A stretch of DNA of 64,000 bases, taken from NCBI GenBank assembly GCA_040222995.1, contig JAVKBW010000053.1, positions 62,001 to 126,000 on the forward strand. The letters run 5' to 3'. Position numbers and translations under genes: made by a program. Position 1 is the stretch's first letter, and each line of letters begins with the position of its first letter. Under the pieces are notes generated by a model, which saw only the letters and a list, made by a program, of their open reading frames with translations, did not search any database and was not told where the DNA came from. This DNA is from JAVKBW01 sp040222995. Its GTDB lineage: Bacteria > Pseudomonadota > Alphaproteobacteria > UBA8366 > Aestuariispiraceae. Of this stretch, positions 16,536 to 25,558 are shown piece after piece.

Positions 16536-19500
16536 ATGGAATTCCTGTCTCTCCTTCGCGATGTTCTGGGCCGGCTGGCGCCGTATCTGCCGTTCATGAT
16601 CGGCAGTATCGTGTTCCTGGCGCTGGCGGTGATGTCGCTGATCTTCCTGATCATCCACCGCCGCCGCAAACAGAGCCAGCTTGCGCTGGAAGACCGTTCG
16701 GAACCGAGCCTGTCGGAACGCGACGACGATGACTACGAAGCCTTCGACGTGGATCCGGACGACCTGCCGAACATGCCGCTGCGTCGGTCGTTCCGGCATG
16801 CGGTGAAGCTGCTGCGCGACCATGTGAACGTGCGCGATTACCGCTATTCGATTCCGTGGTATCTGCTGATCGGTCCGGAAGGGTCCGGCAAGTCGACACT
16901 GGCGGAGAATATCGGCCTCAACCTGCCGCTCGGCCGTCCGGCGGAAGACTGGGAAGGCATACATCCCGGCTGCAAATGGTGGTTTTTCGATCGCGGCGTG
17001 ATCCTCGATATCGCCGGCGATTTCGTCCGCCGGCGCGATGGCCGCGGTTCGGACACCAACGGCTGGTCGTTGCTGCTGCGGCTGCTGGAGCAGTGGCGGC
17101 CCCGGCGGCCGATCGACGGCATTGTCGTTGCGATTCCGGTCGACGATCTGTTGACCCGCACCGGCGCGCCGCGCCCGCCGGAAGACCTGAAGCGCCGGGC
17201 CGAAGCCCTGTACAAGAAACTGTGGCAGGCGCAGGTTCGCCTCGGTCTGGCCTTTCCGGTCTATATCATGCTCACCAAGGGAGATTCACTGACCGGCTTC
17301 CAGCCCTTCGTGCGGGAACTGCCGCTGCATGCCCACCGCGATATTCTCGGCTGGTCCAGTCCGTACAATTTCGATTCACAGTTCAACGGCAAGTGGGTCG
17401 ATGAGGCGGTATCCTCGATTTCGCAATCGGTGCTCGATGCGCAACTGGAGATTTTCGCAACCCAGGCGGATCTTCCCGATGCGGAAGATCTGTTCCAGTT
17501 TCCGGCAGCCATCGACTCCCTTAACCAGCCGTTGCAGATCTACCTGCAGCAGATTTTCAAACCCAGCGCTTACCACGAAGCCTTCGCCCTGCGCGGCGTC
17601 TTCCTGACCGGCGACGACGGTGAGGGGCGGGATCAGTTCACGTCGGTGGCGGTGATGCACGGTGTGTATTCCGGCCCGAAGGACAGCAACGCCAGCCCGG
17701 TCTTCCTGACCGATGTCTTCGCCAACAAGATTTTTCCCGAAAAAGGGCTGGCCCGCCCGGCCCGCCGCGCTCTTCTGTCGCGCAACCGGCATGTTCTTGC
17801 GGCGCAGGCGGCCAGTGCGGCGCTAATCGTGTTCGGCGGGATATGGCTGGCCTGGGCGTCGGCGGGCCTGGGGTCTGCGACCGCGACAGTGCGCCCGTTT
17901 ATCGAAAAAGTGGCAAGCAAGCTTGAAAGGCTCGACCAGACGCGCGCGGCCACCGGGCAATCGGCCACCGAAGGTATCTTCGATCACGAAAGCGCGCTGA
18001 TCCTGCTGGAAGGCATGACGCAGCTCAACACGGATTCGCTGATTCTGTGGTCGGTGCCGACATCGTGGTTCAGCGAGCTTGACGACGATGTCGTCCGGTT
18101 CACCACAAAGGCGTTCAACAGGGTGATCCTGCAGTCGATGCGGGCCGGTCTGGTAGAACGGGGGCGGGAGCTGTCGGCCGGCCGTATGGGCGATACCGAC
18201 GCGCTGGATATCGGCCCTGAAGCCGTTGCACGCGGAGACGAGTTCTCGAATCTCAGCCGCTATACCCTGTCGGTACGCCGGTTCGAAGAAGCGGTGGATC
18301 GCTTCAACCGACTCAATGACAGCGAGGAGATCGAGGACGTCAAACAGCTTGTCCAGTATCTTTTCGGCACCACGCTGCCGGACGAGTTTACCCGTCACGC
18401 CCGGTTCTATGAAGAGGCTCTGGCCTCTGCCGTTTACCGCCAGATCGAGGTCGAGCCGATTCACCACGCCATCGGCCGGGAATATCTGGAAGTGGAAAAA
18501 GCGGCGATCGACGGCATGTTCATTGGCAGCCCGCTGGTCCGCAATCTCGAAAGTCTGGCGCGGCTGCTTGATGCCGCCGCGGTGCGACGCAGCCAGTCGA
18601 TCGAGGTCCTGCAGGAAATCCGGACGCTGATCCGCAACATCAACGAAGGGTTTCGCGACCCGCGGTATAGCTGGATAGACAACCCGGACTTCAACGTGGA
18701 TACCGCTTTCGAAACGACCATCGGGCGGATCGCCGGGTCCGGTCTGCTGGGACCGGAAGTGGCGGAGGCGTTCGTTTCCAAAGTGCGCCGGTCCTGGGTT
18801 GAAACCCGCGCGCAACTGGGGCGGATCACCTCGTTTACAGTCGGGCCGCTGATCGTATCGGAAGACGGCAACCCGAAGCCGCGCTTCACCAACCGGATCG
18901 AAAATCTTTATATCGCCATCGAGGCCCTGTTCGCGAAGCCGTTCATGCAGGTCGAACGCAGCCAGTCGCTGCCGGCGCCGCCGGCGGGCCTTTCGTCGGT
19001 TGAATGGAATATCGGCCTGTTGCAGGAAACCCTGTCGCTTATCGGTGAATACGATACATATGTAAAAGACGAGATCAATGTCGCGCCGCGGCCTCTGCAT
19101 GCGCTGATCGCGGAAGCCGCCGCCCAAAGGCTGGAACAGAACGCCAATACCAGAATTGCGCAGGCGCATCAGGTGAGCCGCAGCCTGCGCGGCGGCGTCA
19201 GGGCGGAAAACAGCCTGCAGCGCGAAGTGGCGAATTTCAGCCAGGCCGCGCCGATGCTGGCCGCTGTGCTGGGCGCCTATGATGAACTTGCCCTTGCGGA
19301 CAGTTACCTCGGCCTGGCCGATCTGTTCGGACGGCAGGGCATCGATATTCTCGATACGGTCGATGTGCTGTTTACCGAGGAACGGTTCTACCTGCCGGTC
19401 AGCAGCGGCCTGAGCAACTGGAACGGCGAACGCGGTGCGGCGCTTGCCGCTTTTCTCGCCCGCGACGAGCTGGGCCTGCGGGACATCCTTTCCAACCAGC

Positions 19501-20633
19501 GCGACCGTCTGATGCTGATTGCCGGGCAATATGCGAAGCCGGTGGTGAATTCGCTGCAAAGCCTGCAGAACACGCTCTTCACGGAAAGCGAACGGGTGCT
19601 GCTGGAAAAGTGGAGCGATATCACCGAAGAGACCGAAAAACTGCGTCTGAAAAAGCCGGACAGCACGATTTCCCAGCTTGAGGATTTTATCCTCGGTCCG
19701 ATGATGTCGGCATCGCTGTCGACCTGCAAGGATGTGGTGGGCGAGGAAACCTATGCCATCGGCGTGTCGGATTTCTTCCGTAACCGGCAGGCCCAGTTAC
19801 GGCGGCAACTGGCGCAACGATGCCGCGAGCTGGCCGGGGCGCAGGCCATCGACGCCTACAGCGCCATCGTCGATCAGTTCGCCGACCGGCTGCAGGGGCG
19901 GTTCCCGTTTTCCGCGGGCGCCTACCGGCCGGATCAGCGCGAGGTCAGTCCGCGCGACCTGCGGGAGTTCTTTCTGGTCTACGACAGCAATGTCGATCAG
20001 GCCCGCGCCGCGCTGGAAACTGCCGGCGGATTCGGATTGAGCCGCGAATTCGCCCTGCGCTTCCTGAACGAGATGGACGATGTGCGGACATTTTTCGATT
20101 CGTTCCTGCAGACCGGCAGTACGGACGATACGCCGTTCTTCGACCTTGCGGTCAGTTTCCGGGTCAACCGACAGGCTGAAATCGGCGCCAACCAGGTGAT
20201 CGACTGGGCCATGCAGGTCGGCAACCGCCAGGTGACGATCCGCGATGCAGAGAAATCCCTGCGATGGACCCTTGGCGACCGGGTTCGTCTGTCTTTCCGC
20301 TGGGCGGAAAATGGCACACTGGTGCCGGCGTCCTCCGGTGGTGGCGGCAATGTCAGCGTGGTTGACCGGACGGTAACGGAAACCTTCGACAATGCGTGGT
20401 CGCTGGTCGATCTGATCCGTCGGCATGCCGCCGGGTCCGATAGCTTCGCCGATTTCGCCGATCCGCAGCCGCATACCCTGCGCTTCGATATCCCGACCCG
20501 CCCGGCGGCGGGAGGCCCGGTGCAGCAGTCGCGCCTGTTCAGCCGGATCGAATTGTCCGGGTCGGTCGACGGCCAGCCGATTTTCCTGACCATGCCAACC
20601 TTCCCGGCCGCCGCGCCGTTGCTCGGGCAATAG
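16536..20633 (+). CDS. tssM: T6SS membrane-complex protein TssM (IcmF)
   Basis: TssM spans the inner membrane and reaches the outer-membrane lipoprotein TssJ. The 1365-residue protein has an N-terminal transmembrane hairpin region (about 13-43), a cytoplasmic NTPase domain with an intact Walker A (GPEGSGKS at 113-120), a further helix near 415-440 (ALIVFGGIWLAWASAG), then the long periplasmic IcmF-related and C-terminal VasK-like beta domain (LRFDIPTRPAAGGP region). An intact P-loop suggests ATP binding is retained. It is 15 bases from tssL and 8 from tssA. Confidence 0.95.
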   Translation: MEFLSLLRDVLGRLAPYLPFMIGSIVFLALAVMSLIFLIIHRRRKQSQLALEDRSEPSLSERDDDDYEAFDVDPDDLPNMPLRRSFRHAVKLLRDHVNVRDYRYSIPWYLLIGPEGSGKSTLAENIGLNLPLGRPAEDWEGIHPGCKWWFFDRGVILDIAGDFVRRRDGRGSDTNGWSLLLRLLEQWRPRRPIDGIVVAIPVDDLLTRTGAPRPPEDLKRRAEALYKKLWQAQVRLGLAFPVYIMLTKGDSLTGFQPFVRELPLHAHRDILGWSSPYNFDSQFNGKWVDEAVSSISQSVLDAQLEIFATQADLPDAEDLFQFPAAIDSLNQPLQIYLQQIFKPSAYHEAFALRGVFLTGDDGEGRDQFTSVAVMHGVYSGPKDSNASPVFLTDVFANKIFPEKGLARPARRALLSRNRHVLAAQAASAALIVFGGIWLAWASAGLGSATATVRPFIEKVASKLERLDQTRAATGQSATEGIFDHESALILLEGMTQLNTDSLILWSVPTSWFSELDDDVVRFTTKAFNRVILQSMRAGLVERGRELSAGRMGDTDALDIGPEAVARGDEFSNLSRYTLSVRRFEEAVDRFNRLNDSEEIEDVKQLVQYLFGTTLPDEFTRHARFYEEALASAVYRQIEVEPIHHAIGREYLEVEKAAIDGMFIGSPLVRNLESLARLLDAAAVRRSQSIEVLQEIRTLIRNINEGFRDPRYSWIDNPDFNVDTAFETTIGRIAGSGLLGPEVAEAFVSKVRRSWVETRAQLGRITSFTVGPLIVSEDGNPKPRFTNRIENLYIAIEALFAKPFMQVERSQSLPAPPAGLSSVEWNIGLLQETLSLIGEYDTYVKDEINVAPRPLHALIAEAAAQRLEQNANTRIAQAHQVSRSLRGGVRAENSLQREVANFSQAAPMLAAVLGAYDELALADSYLGLADLFGRQGIDILDTVDVLFTEERFYLPVSSGLSNWNGERGAALAAFLARDELGLRDILSNQRDRLMLIAGQYAKPVVNSLQSLQNTLFTESERVLLEKWSDITEETEKLRLKKPDSTISQLEDFILGPMMSASLSTCKDVVGEETYAIGVSDFFRNRQAQLRRQLAQRCRELAGAQAIDAYSAIVDQFADRLQGRFPFSAGAYRPDQREVSPRDLREFFLVYDSNVDQARAALETAGGFGLSREFALRFLNEMDDVRTFFDSFLQTGSTDDTPFFDLAVSFRVNRQAEIGANQVIDWAMQVGNRQVTIRDAEKSLRWTLGDRVRLSFRWAENGTLVPASSGGGGNVSVVDRTVTETFDNAWSLVDLIRRHAAGSDSFADFADPQPHTLRFDIPTRPAAGGPVQQSRLFSRIELSGSVDGQPIFLTMPTFPAAAPLLGQ

Positions 20634-20641
20634 AGGCGGCG

Positions 20642-21748
20642 ATGGATTCCTTACCTGATACCGATCGCTTCCTGTCTCCGATATCGGATGCCGATCCGTG
20701 CGGAAAGGATCTGCGGTATGAGGGAACCTACGATGCGGTGCGCGACGCCCGCCGGGCCGACAACCCCAACCTGCCGCAGGGCGTGTGGGAGGTCGACCTG
20801 AAACGCGCCGAATGGCCGGTGGTGACACAGCTCTGCGATGCCGCGCTGACGACCAAGACGAAAGACCTCAATCTGGCAATCTGGCTGGCGGAATCCTGGG
20901 CGCATCAGCGCGGGTTCGAAGGCCTGGCCCGGGGCCTGTCCCTGCTGTGCGATCTCTGCGAGACGTTCTGGGACGGCCTGTATCCGAAAATCGGCGATGA
21001 CGGCGATACCGAAGCGCGGTTGGCGCCGATCGAATGGATGACCACGAATTTCCAGCCGCTGGTGCGCCTCACGCCGTTCACCGCGCCGGGCAACGCCGAT
21101 GCCTCGCCGATGGCGCTGAACCATCTGGACGATATCCTGCGGATCGAAAACCTGGCCCAGAAGAACGCCGCCGCGGCCAGCAAGGAAGCGGCCGGCCGGC
21201 CCGACCGTGCGCAGTTCGAGGCCAGCATCAGCCTGACGCCGGATACGGTGCTGACCGGCCAGCGCGATGCGCTGGATACCTGTATCGACGCGCTCGACCG
21301 GCTCGACGGGTTTCTTGGCGACAAGGTGGGCCGCGATGCGCCCAGCATCCGGTCGCTGCGCGATCTGCTGGGCCGGGTTCACGCCATTCTCGACCGCGCC
21401 ATCGGTGAGCGCGGCCTCGATGCAGCCGAAGAATCTGAACCGGAAGACATGACCGAACCGGGGGAGGAGACCGAAGACATGAGCGACACCGAAACGCCTG
21501 CCGCCGGGGCGGCCGCCGCGTCAGGGCCGATCAAGAGCCGGGCCGACGCCTATGCGCGGTTGACCGACGTGGCGGATTACCTGATGCGTACCGAGCCGCA
21601 CAGCCCGGTCCCCTATCTCATCCGCCGGGCCGTGATGTGGGGCAATATGAGCTTCGCCGACGTGATGGCGCAGTTGATGAAGGATGGCGGCGATATCAAC
21701 CGGGCGTTCAGCCTGCTGGGCCTCGACCAGATGGACAAGAAGGACTGA
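20642..21748 (+). CDS. tssA: T6SS assembly protein TssA
   Basis: TssA organises baseplate, tube and sheath assembly. The 368-residue protein has the ImpA_N domain (PISDADPCGKDLRYEGTYDA, then WLAESWAHQRGFEGLARGLS and CETFWDGLYPKIGDDGD). An acidic linker at about 260-285 precedes a short C-terminal region ending in HSPVPYLIRRAVMWGNMSFA and LMKDGGDINRAFSLLGL. The SPVPYLI(R)RA ending matches the TssA1-type group. A SUMF1 lipoprotein gene follows after 16 bases. Confidence 0.94.
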   Translation: MDSLPDTDRFLSPISDADPCGKDLRYEGTYDAVRDARRADNPNLPQGVWEVDLKRAEWPVVTQLCDAALTTKTKDLNLAIWLAESWAHQRGFEGLARGLSLLCDLCETFWDGLYPKIGDDGDTEARLAPIEWMTTNFQPLVRLTPFTAPGNADASPMALNHLDDILRIENLAQKNAAAASKEAAGRPDRAQFEASISLTPDTVLTGQRDALDTCIDALDRLDGFLGDKVGRDAPSIRSLRDLLGRVHAILDRAIGERGLDAAEESEPEDMTEPGEETEDMSDTETPAAGAAAASGPIKSRADAYARLTDVADYLMRTEPHSPVPYLIRRAVMWGNMSFADVMAQLMKDGGDINRAFSLLGLDQMDKKD

Positions 21749-21764
21749 GTCTGTCGGATTGCCG

Positions 21765-22544
21765 ATGACCCTGCACGGATACCTGAAAATCGTTCTTGTC
21801 AGCGTTCTGGCCGTTCTGGCGCAGGCCTGCACAACGTCGCCGGGCGATACGGTGGCGACAGATGCCGATCCATTTCGGGATTGTTCGGTCTGTCCGGAAA
21901 TGGTGCCTCTGCCGGCCGGGTCCTTCGAGATGGGCTATGACGATGGCCGCAAGAACGAACGGCCGAGACATACCGCCGTTGTCGAAACGCCCTTCGCCAT
22001 CGCCCGTACCGAAACCACCTACGATCAGTATCTGCCCTGTGTCGAAGACGGGGTGTGCAATGCGCCGCATCACGACCGGGGCTGGGGCGAGGGCGCGCTG
22101 CCGGTGATCTATGTCGACTGGTCGGATGCGGTCGCCTATACGCGCTGGCTGTCGGTGAAAACCGGCCGGACCTATCGTCTGCCGACAGAAGAGGAATGGG
22201 AATACGCCGCTCTGGGCGGCGGCAAACGGGTCGACGGGCTGGGGCGGGCGAATTGCAGCAAGTGCATCGACGGCTGGAATCACCGGACCTTTCCCGTCGG
22301 GCAACTACCGCCGAACGGCTTCGGCCTTTACGACATGCTGGGCAACGCGATGGAATGGACGGCGGATTGCTGGACGCCGGACCACCGCCCGAACGGCATC
22401 GAGGATTGCAGCAAGCGGGTGCGGCGCGGCGGGTCGTGGTATTTCGACCGTTATGTCTCCACCACCAGCTACCGCTATGGCGCGCGGCCCGGTCATGTCG
22501 CCTACGATGTCGGGTTCCGGGTCGTGGCGGATATCGCTGAATAG
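21765..22544 (+). CDS. SUMF1-domain lipoprotein, TagR-like
   Basis: The 259-residue precursor has a short signal peptide ending in the lipobox LAQAC. The mature part is a formylglycine-generating-enzyme (SUMF1) fold: MVPLPAGSFEMG, RPRHTAVVETPFAIARTETT, RLPTEEEWEYAALGGG, GLYDMLGNAMEWTADCW and a closing RRGGSWYF...GFRVV. In the Pseudomonas H1-T6SS, the SUMF1-fold TagR acts in the periplasm upstream of the PpkA kinase. Here the gene is last in the tssK-L-M-A operon, supporting a T6SS regulatory role, but no PpkA or PppA is in the window. An alternative is true cysteine-to-formylglycine activity. Confidence 0.78.
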   Translation: MTLHGYLKIVLVSVLAVLAQACTTSPGDTVATDADPFRDCSVCPEMVPLPAGSFEMGYDDGRKNERPRHTAVVETPFAIARTETTYDQYLPCVEDGVCNAPHHDRGWGEGALPVIYVDWSDAVAYTRWLSVKTGRTYRLPTEEEWEYAALGGGKRVDGLGRANCSKCIDGWNHRTFPVGQLPPNGFGLYDMLGNAMEWTADCWTPDHRPNGIEDCSKRVRRGGSWYFDRYVSTTSYRYGARPGHVAYDVGFRVVADIAE

Positions 22545-22642
22545 GCCGCCGCTGGCATATCGACGGTGGATGTGTAACCCTTTCCGTCATAAGGCTGAAA
22601 AGCCATGAAAAGGCGTAAAAGCGCGAAAACGGGGGTCAAATC

Positions 22643-23899
22643 ATGCGGGTAGTCATACTCGGGGCCGGAATTATCGGCGTCACCACAGCATATTATCTCG
22701 CCCGGCAGGGCGTTGAGGTCGAAGTGCTCGACCGCCAGCGCGCCGCCGGTATGGAAACCAGCTTTGCCAATGCGGGCGAACTTTCCTACGGCATGACCTC
22801 GCCCTGGGCCGCACCGGGCATTCCCATGAAAGCGATCAAGTGGCTGTTCATGCATCACCGTCCGCTGTTCATCTGGCCGATGATGAGCCCGGATATGTGG
22901 GCCTGGTGCACGCGCATGGTGCTCAACTGCAATTCGAAATCCTACGCCGTCAACAAGGGGCGGATGGTGCGGGTTTCGAACTATAGCCGGGATTCCCTGA
23001 CCGAACTGCTGAAGGAAGTCCCCATCGATTTCGAGCTGCGCGAAAAAGGCACGTTGCAACTGTTCAGAAAGCAGAAACAGCTTGATGGTTCAAAGGCCGA
23101 TCAGGACGTGCTTTCAAAATACGATTCCCCGTTCGAAGTGCTGGATCGGGACGGCTGCATCGCGGCAGAACCCGGCCTTGCCCATGTCGCGGACAAATTC
23201 GTCGGCGGGTTGCGGCTGACCGCCGATCGCACCGGCGACTGCCGGATGTTCACGCAGGGCCTGGCGGAAAAGGCCGCCGAACTGGGCGTCAAGTTTCACT
23301 ACAATGTCACCATCAAGGGCGTGTCGCGCTACAGCAACAAGATCACCGGGGTCGATACCACCGATGGCCTGATCAACGCCGACAAGTTCGTGTGCGCCAT
23401 GGGTCCGTATGCGCCGGTATTGCTGCGCGAGATCGGCATCAAGGTGCCGATCTATCCGATCAAGGGCTATTCGATCACGCTGCCGGTAACGGAGTCCGAC
23501 GCCGCGCCGCAATCGACCATCATGGACGAAACCTACAAGGTGGCGGTAACGCGGCTGGGCGACCGTATCCGGGTCGCCGGGCAGGCGGAAATCATCGGCT
23601 ATAACCACAAGCTGGGCAAACATGCGACGGATGCCGTGCGCCATGTCGTCAGCGACCTGTTCCCGAAAGGCGGCGATGTCAGCAAGGCGGAAGGTTGGAC
23701 CGGCCTGCGCCCGATGACGCCGGACGGCACGCCGGTGCTTGGCCCGACGCGGTATGAAAACCTGTATCTCAATACCGGGCACGGCACCCTGGGTTGGACG
23801 ATGTCCTGCGGCTCCGCCCGGCTGGTCGCCGATCTGGTCGTCGGTAACAAACCCGGTATCGATATGGAAGGCCTGACGGCGGCACGGTACGGGCAGTAG
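22643..23899 (+). CDS. dadA: D-amino-acid dehydrogenase, DadA-like
   Basis: This FAD-dependent oxidoreductase (DAO family) oxidatively deaminates D-amino acids to 2-oxo acids, passing electrons to the respiratory chain at the inner membrane. The 418-residue protein has the N-terminal dinucleotide-binding motif VILGAGIIGVTTAYYLA, the DadA-specific SFANAGELSYGMTSPWAAPG segment, and a C-terminal flavin motif (GWTGLRPMTPDGTPVLGP, then GHGTLGWTMSCGSA). Length equals the family norm. It lies 98 bases after the T6SS operon on the same strand and is followed by a hairpin, so it is probably a separate unit. Confidence 0.88.
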   Translation: MRVVILGAGIIGVTTAYYLARQGVEVEVLDRQRAAGMETSFANAGELSYGMTSPWAAPGIPMKAIKWLFMHHRPLFIWPMMSPDMWAWCTRMVLNCNSKSYAVNKGRMVRVSNYSRDSLTELLKEVPIDFELREKGTLQLFRKQKQLDGSKADQDVLSKYDSPFEVLDRDGCIAAEPGLAHVADKFVGGLRLTADRTGDCRMFTQGLAEKAAELGVKFHYNVTIKGVSRYSNKITGVDTTDGLINADKFVCAMGPYAPVLLREIGIKVPIYPIKGYSITLPVTESDAAPQSTIMDETYKVAVTRLGDRIRVAGQAEIIGYNHKLGKHATDAVRHVVSDLFPKGGDVSKAEGWTGLRPMTPDGTPVLGPTRYENLYLNTGHGTLGWTMSCGSARLVADLVVGNKPGIDMEGLTAARYGQ

Positions 23900-23923
23900 C
23901 CCCACTGCACGCAGGAGAAGGAC

Positions 23924-23940
23924 CCCGCATCACGTGCGGG
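23924..23940. terminator. Hairpin after dadA
   Basis: The arms CCCGCA and TGCGGG flank a five-base loop, 25 bases after the dadA stop and between convergent genes. The arms are identical to those at 9837-9853. A second G/C-rich inverted repeat (CCCCGG and CCGGGG) follows near 23965-23985. No long T-tract is present. Confidence 0.45.
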
Positions 23941-24056
23941 TATCGCAAAAACGAAGCGACGTTCCCCGGCCGTCAGCACCGGGGCCCATTCCTGCGGCCC
24001 ATGAACAAGCTAGGACGACAACGGAATGGGTCCCCGATCAGATCCAGGACTCTTTT

Positions 24057-24860
24057 TTATCCACCCCACCCGATCATGGTTTCCAGCATGCCGCGGATAA
24101 CAGGGCGGACCTGCTCCGCCAGGTCAACGCGGAAGGTGCGGGGCTTGTCTTCGTTCATGTAGGCGGACTGGCAGAGTTCAAGCTGGATGGCGTGGATGTT
24201 GTTTTCCGGATCGCCGTAATTGCGGGTGATGAAGCCGCCCTTGAACCGCCCGTTCAGCACATGGGAATAGTCGCTTTTGGCGGCCACCGCTTCAACCGCC
24301 GCCGCCAGCGCGGGGTCGCAACTTTTACCGTCATTGGTGCCGAGGTTCATGTCCGGCAGCTTGCCGTCAAACAGCCACGGCACTTCCGACAGAATGGAAT
24401 GCGCATCCCACAGCATTGCCCGGCCGTGTTCCTTGCGCAGCCGGTCCAGCTCGGTGCGGATGGCGTTATGATACGGTTCCCAGTATTTGCGGATTCGTTC
24501 CTGCATCTGGTCCGGGGTCGGTTCCTTGCCTTCCTGATAGACCGGATCACCGGTGAACAAAGCGGTCGGAATCAGCCCGGTCGTGTTCTGCCCGGGATAC
24601 AGGCTTTCCGACGTGCTGGGCCGGTTAAGGTCGACCACCGTGCGGGAATAGTTGGCGACGATCATGCTGCCGCCGATATCCTCGACGAACCGGTACAGCC
24701 GGTCGACATACCAGTCGGTGTCCGGCACCACCCGCGCCTGTTGCGTCAATTTTGTTGCGATGCGTTCGGGGATGGCGGTGCCGGCATGCGGCACACTGAC
24801 CAGCAGCGGTGTCGATCCCTGACAGAAATCGAAGATCGCCTTGCTCGTCTTTCGGCTCAT
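24057..24860 (-). CDS. N-formylglutamate amidohydrolase family protein
   Basis: The 267-residue zinc-hydrolase-like protein is related to HutG, which hydrolyses N-formyl-L-glutamate in histidine breakdown. The family N-terminus LLVSVPHAGTAIPE, the segment ANYSRTVVDLNRPS, the WDAHSI motif and the C-terminal IQLELCQSAYM are all present. No other hut genes lie nearby, so the natural substrate may be another N-formyl amino acid. It is the last gene of a leftward run, eight bases after the dienelactone hydrolase gene. Confidence 0.85.
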   Translation of the reverse strand: MSRKTSKAIFDFCQGSTPLLVSVPHAGTAIPERIATKLTQQARVVPDTDWYVDRLYRFVEDIGGSMIVANYSRTVVDLNRPSTSESLYPGQNTTGLIPTALFTGDPVYQEGKEPTPDQMQERIRKYWEPYHNAIRTELDRLRKEHGRAMLWDAHSILSEVPWLFDGKLPDMNLGTNDGKSCDPALAAAVEAVAAKSDYSHVLNGRFKGGFITRNYGDPENNIHAIQLELCQSAYMNEDKPRTFRVDLAEQVRPVIRGMLETMIGWGG

Positions 24861-24868
24861 TGCGGTCG

Positions 24869-25543
24869 TCAGTCCTTCAGGTGGGTATTCAGAAACGCGA
24901 CGGTGCGCGTCCAGCTTTCCTCGGCGGCTTCCTCGTCATAGGCGGCGACCGTGTTGTTGAAGAACCCGTGCTGTTTGCCGTCGTAGGAATGTATTTCGAC
25001 AGGCGTCTCCAGACCGGCCATCGCTTTTTTCAGCGCGGCGACGGCTTCCGGTGTGCACCAGTCGTCCTCGCTGGCGAAATGGCCCTGAAACGGCACCGCT
25101 ATTTTCGCCGGGTCCGCCACGTCAGCCGGCGGAATACCGTAATAGCAAACGGCGGCGTCGCATTCCGGAATATGCACCGCGCCGATGATCGTCAGCGCGC
25201 CGCCCATGCAGAACCCCATGACCGCGGTCTTCTGGCCGGTTTCGCTTTTCAGATACTTCACCGCGCCGCGCGCGTCTTCATGCGCCGCGCCGCCCCAGTC
25301 CAGCCCGTCCATCATGTGGCTGGCCTCGTCCGCATCCTGGGTGACGCGGCCCTGATACAGGTCCGGCGCCAGGGCCGTGAACCCTTCATCGGCGAAACGG
25401 TCGCAGGTCGTCTTGATCTGCTCGTTAAGACCCCACCATTCCTGCAACACCACGACAGCGCCTTTCGGGTTGCTGGCGATGGCCAGATAGCCGGCGGTTT
25501 CGCCCGCCGCGCCTGCTTTTGGAAACCGGATCATCTCACCCAT
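24869..25543 (-). CDS. Dienelactone hydrolase family protein
   Basis: This cytoplasmic alpha/beta hydrolase of 224 residues resembles carboxymethylenebutenolidase. The catalytic triad is visible: Cys in GFCMGG, Asp in the ASEDDWCTP segment and His in GKQHGFFN. The N-terminal KGAVVVLQEWWGLNE is diagnostic for the family. Neighbours (BetA, TerC, formylglutamate hydrolase) do not form an aromatic degradation pathway, so the physiological lactone or ester is unknown. It starts 15 bases after terC. Confidence 0.88.
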   Translation of the reverse strand: MGEMIRFPKAGAAGETAGYLAIASNPKGAVVVLQEWWGLNEQIKTTCDRFADEGFTALAPDLYQGRVTQDADEASHMMDGLDWGGAAHEDARGAVKYLKSETGQKTAVMGFCMGGALTIIGAVHIPECDAAVCYYGIPPADVADPAKIAVPFQGHFASEDDWCTPEAVAALKKAMAGLETPVEIHSYDGKQHGFFNNTVAAYDEEAAEESWTRTVAFLNTHLKD

Positions 25544-25558
25544 CGGATCGCTCCTTGT

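Noticed and set aside
17823..19559. A 578-codon minus-strand open frame inside tssM
   Set aside because: It is antisense to a well-supported TssM and has no recognisable motif or ribosome-binding site.
23900..24056. Short open frames in the dadA-hydrolase spacer
   Set aside because: They overlap the hairpin region and the convergent gene and show no protein-like features.
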